A DNA stretch of 64,000 nt from an uncultured Phocaeicola sp. (GTDB lineage: Bacteria > Bacteroidota > Bacteroidia > Bacteroidales > Bacteroidaceae): assembly GCA_944320885.1 (NCBI GenBank), contig CALUJE010000001.1, forward strand, positions 124,001 to 188,000, in the 5' to 3' direction. Position numbers and translations under genes: made by a program. Positions 61,862-64,000 of the stretch are shown piece after piece (the first letter of the stretch is position 1; each line of letters begins with the position of its first letter). Below the pieces are notes generated by a model. That model saw only the letters and a program-made list of their open reading frames with translations. It ran no database searches and was not told the origin of the DNA.

Positions 61862-62503
61862 TTAATCGATAAATTTAATCTTGCTCTTGTCTCTTGATTT
61901 GGCAGCGGGTGATTCATCGGGATAACCCAAAGCTATGGCATAAAGTAACTTGTGGGTATCCGGCAGTTCCAGTTTCTTCAGATAATCACTTGCAGCTTCA
62001 CTGTTCATGAATCGGATAGGTGCTCCCAGACAGCATGAACCAATTCCCATAGATTGGGCCGCCAATATGATATTCTCGCCTAAAAGTCCGCAGTCAACTT
62101 GTGATAAGTCGTAGGTAGTATCGTAAGCGATGAAGACTACTGTTGGAGCATTGTTGAATATATTCTTGAATCCGGGTTTCTTGCCTGCATTGGGATTTTC
62201 TTTGAGGTATAGTTCTGTAATGCCGTTAATGATATCCGGATTGTCTATTACACGTATTTGCCATGACTCTTTGTGCATGCCGTTGGGAGCGTTGATGCCA
62301 CATTCAAGTATTTGTTCCATTTTCTCACGCTCTACCGGTTGGGGCTTATATTGGCGTATGCTTCGGCGTGCCATGATGGTTTCAACTACTTGGTTGGTAC
62401 TGTCTTGCGCTGTTGTTTGCTCTGTGCTTGGGCTGGTTGTCTGTCCGCAACTGCATAAAGTTGCTATACCTAAGCTGAGAATGAGTGTTGAAAGCGTTTT
62501 CAT
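61862..62503 (-). CDS. nitroreductase-family lipoprotein
   Basis: The ATG at 62503 (MKTLSTLILSLG) begins a lipoprotein signal with lipobox LCSC (Cys19); the longer ORF lacks one. Length is 213 aa. The FMN-binding patterns ARRSIRQYKPQPVEREK, APNGMHKESWQIRVID and SMGIGSCCLGAPIRF, plus YAIALGYPDES, fit the nitroreductase fold. Export of an FMN nitroreductase-like protein is unusual; flavin loading outside the cytoplasm is unproven. Confidence 0.9.
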   Translation of the reverse strand: MKTLSTLILSLGIATLCSCGQTTSPSTEQTTAQDSTNQVVETIMARRSIRQYKPQPVEREKMEQILECGINAPNGMHKESWQIRVIDNPDIINGITELYLKENPNAGKKPGFKNIFNNAPTVVFIAYDTTYDLSQVDCGLLGENIILAAQSMGIGSCCLGAPIRFMNSEAASDYLKKLELPDTHKLLYAIALGYPDESPAAKSRDKSKIKFID

Positions 62504-62681
62504 ATTGTTATTTTTTTTAAGATACTTATTGTGTGGATAAATATAGTAAGAATCGTTTTTCGGTGGGTACATATGTTTTGTTTTTTGTGTTTTATTGGAT
62601 GTTTTTCTTTCGAATCCGGATGATATGGGGGTAATTTTTGTGAGAAAAAGGATGAATTCTTGTTTTTTGGGCTATAGGCTA

Positions 62682-62711
62682 TTGTGTGTCTCAATAAAAC
62701 GTTTACTTTTG
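62682..62711 (+). promoter_or_regulatory. promoter of the sugar symporter gene
   Basis: TTG (62682-62684), a 19-nt spacer and TACTTTTG (62704-62711) match the Bacteroides consensus. The leader is about 30 nt. Confidence 0.75.
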
Positions 62712-62748
62712 ACTTCAATTGAATTTATTAATATAATCTTATTGTATC

Positions 62749-64000
62749 ATGAACAACATTGAAAAGGGTAGTAAACTTTATCTTTATTCCATTACTTTGG
62801 TCGCAGTTATCGGTGGGCTTTTGTTTGGCTATGACACCGCAGTTATATCAGGAGCAGAAAAAGGTCTTGAAGGCTTTTTCCTGATGGCTCCGGATTTTAC
62901 ATATAATAAGGTATTGCATGGTATAACTTCTTCCAGTGCATTGATTGGTTGTGTGATTGGTGGTGCCATGTCCGGTTATTTTGCTACACGTTTGGGACGA
63001 CGCAATTCTTTACGTTTGGCAGCAGTTTTATTTTTCCTTTCAGCTTTGGGTTCTTATTATCCGGAGTTCCTTTTCTTTGAATATGGTAAGCCGAGTTGGG
63101 ATTTGATGGTTACTTTTAACCTTTATCGTATTCTTGGTGGATTGGGAGTAGGACTTGCCTCTGCAATCTGTCCGATGTATATTGCTGAAGTTGCTCCTTC
63201 TGAAATACGTGGAACCTTGGTTTCATGCAACCAGTTCGCCATTATTTTTGGTATGTTGGTGGTTTATTTCGTGAATTATATGATAATGGGTGACCATCAG
63301 AATCCGATTGTTATAAAAGATGCTGTAACCGGAATAGCCAGCGTCAGCCCGGAATCAGATATGTGGACGGTAAATGAAGGATGGCGTTATATGTTTGTAT
63401 CGGAAGCTTTTCCGGCATTGATATTTGGCATCTTACTGTTTTTTGTACCTAAGACTCCGCGTTATCTTGTATTGGTACGTCAGGAAGAGCGTGCATTTCA
63501 TATTTTGGAACGCATTAACGGTACGACCCGCGCCAAGGAAGTATTGGCTGAAATAAAATCCACCGTTCATGAAAAAACAGAAAAACTGTTTACTTATGGT
63601 GTAGCTGTTATTGTTATAGGTATTTTGTTATCAGTCTTCCAACAGGCCATAGGTATCAATGCCGTGCTTTACTATGCTCCCCGTATATTTGAAAGTGCAG
63701 GTGCCGAAGGAGGAGGAATGATGCAGACCGTTATTATGGGTGTTGTAAATATCGTGTTTACGGTAGTTGCCATTGTTACAGTCGATCGCTTTGGCCGTAA
63801 GCCGTTATTGATAATCGGTTCTATCGGTATGGCTGTAGGAGCATTTATGGTTGCCGTTTGTGACAACATGGGTATCAAAGGCATTGTCCCGGTGCTTTCC
63901 ATTATCATATATGCAGCATTCTTCATGATGTCATGGGGACCGATATGCTGGGTATTGATAGCTGAGATATTCCCGAACACTATCCGTGGAAAAGCTGTTG
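62749..64000 (+). CDS. xylE: XylE-type sugar:proton symporter (MFS), 5' part
   Basis: The ATG at 62749 opens a frame that stays open to the window edge (417 codons; the gene is cut). It is a major facilitator superfamily sugar porter of the inner membrane. GGLLFGYDTAVISGAEKG in helix 1, RLGRRN after helix 2, APSEIRGTLVSCNQ, PKTPRYLVLV, QQAIGINAVLYYAP (helix 7 sugar site) and DRFGRKPLLIIG follow the XylE order. D-xylose is the likely substrate, though related pentoses or glucose are possible. Confidence 0.93.
   Translation, partial: MNNIEKGSKLYLYSITLVAVIGGLLFGYDTAVISGAEKGLEGFFLMAPDFTYNKVLHGITSSSALIGCVIGGAMSGYFATRLGRRNSLRLAAVLFFLSALGSYYPEFLFFEYGKPSWDLMVTFNLYRILGGLGVGLASAICPMYIAEVAPSEIRGTLVSCNQFAIIFGMLVVYFVNYMIMGDHQNPIVIKDAVTGIASVSPESDMWTVNEGWRYMFVSEAFPALIFGILLFFVPKTPRYLVLVRQEERAFHILERINGTTRAKEVLAEIKSTVHEKTEKLFTYGVAVIVIGILLSVFQQAIGINAVLYYAPRIFESAGAEGGGMMQTVIMGVVNIVFTVVAIVTVDRFGRKPLLIIGSIGMAVGAFMVAVCDNMGIKGIVPVLSIIIYAAFFMMSWGPICWVLIAEIFPNTIRGKAV

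Overview
The window looks like a chromosomal segment of a gut Bacteroidales bacterium, most likely a Bacteroidaceae member (Bacteroides or Phocaeicola type). The grounds are SusC/SusD pairs, many promoters with the Bacteroides -7 element TAnnTTTG and a TTG about 19-20 nt upstream, start sites without strong Shine-Dalgarno sequences, the long form of IspG, and several Bacteroidetes-restricted families (DUF3826, DUF4294, DUF4271, DUF3098, DUF2851). Species is not assignable from sequence alone. I see no insertion sequence, prophage, integron or CRISPR array.

Layout. 1-10.1 kb: part of a pectin-type polysaccharide utilization locus: the 3' end of one susD, a secreted pectate lyase, a DUF3826 protein, then a complete susC-susD pair. 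A strong candidate minus-strand small RNA lies in front of that susC. 10.7-16.5 kb: housekeeping genes leuS, a YitT membrane protein, rdgB and nadA. 16.5-17.2 kb: an AT-rich gap where strand composition switches sign and the 9-mer CTATTAACA occurs four times, a candidate replication origin. 17.2-23.8 kb: an RNA methyltransferase, a DUF4294 protein, an unusual helix-hairpin-helix outer-membrane-like protein, a radical SAM protein, dusB and a U32 peptidase-family protein. 24.1-44.9 kb: mostly minus-strand genes: succinate/acetate CoA-transferase, tRNA-Gln, the run metK-LOG-DUF4271-hemD-rnpA-yidD-tatD-tyrS (metK behind a SAM-II-like riboswitch), the run ftsX-DUF3098-uppP-truB-queA-folK, ispG/purE, a PAP2-like protein, rpoN, a uridine-kinase-like protein and a methyltransferase. 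44.9-45.9 kb: a gene-free kilobase with a candidate structured RNA and a palindromic repeat. 45.9-58.9 kb: hexuronate genes (uxuA plus a short-chain dehydrogenase), WbqC, two tandem signal peptidases, dapB, a DUF2851 protein, an alpha/beta hydrolase, dprA, a thioesterase, a MscS channel and a shrunken GH3 protein. 59-64 kb: rpsO and typA (divergent), a TlpA-like thioredoxin, a nitroreductase lipoprotein and the 5' part of a xylE-type sugar symporter.

How genes fit together. The first 10 kb bind, import and cut pectic polymers. uxuA and its neighbour handle hexuronates of the glucuronate branch, and the succinate CoA-transferase fits succinate/propionate fermentation. The minus-strand block is typical Bacteroidetes core metabolism: tRNA modification and charging, SAM, folate, heme and isoprenoid synthesis, envelope lipid carrier recycling and division.

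Most notable. (1) Two families of 94-bp extragenic elements, each made of 21-22-bp palindromic units, one copy of the second family being one unit shorter. (2) A candidate PUL-linked sRNA with a consensus promoter and its own terminator. (3) A candidate oriC defined by a skew switch. (4) A tandem signal peptidase copy lacking both catalytic residues. (5) A GH3 protein with its nucleophile region deleted. (6) An RNA candidate closed by a 13-bp perfect inverted repeat with a competing 5' hairpin.
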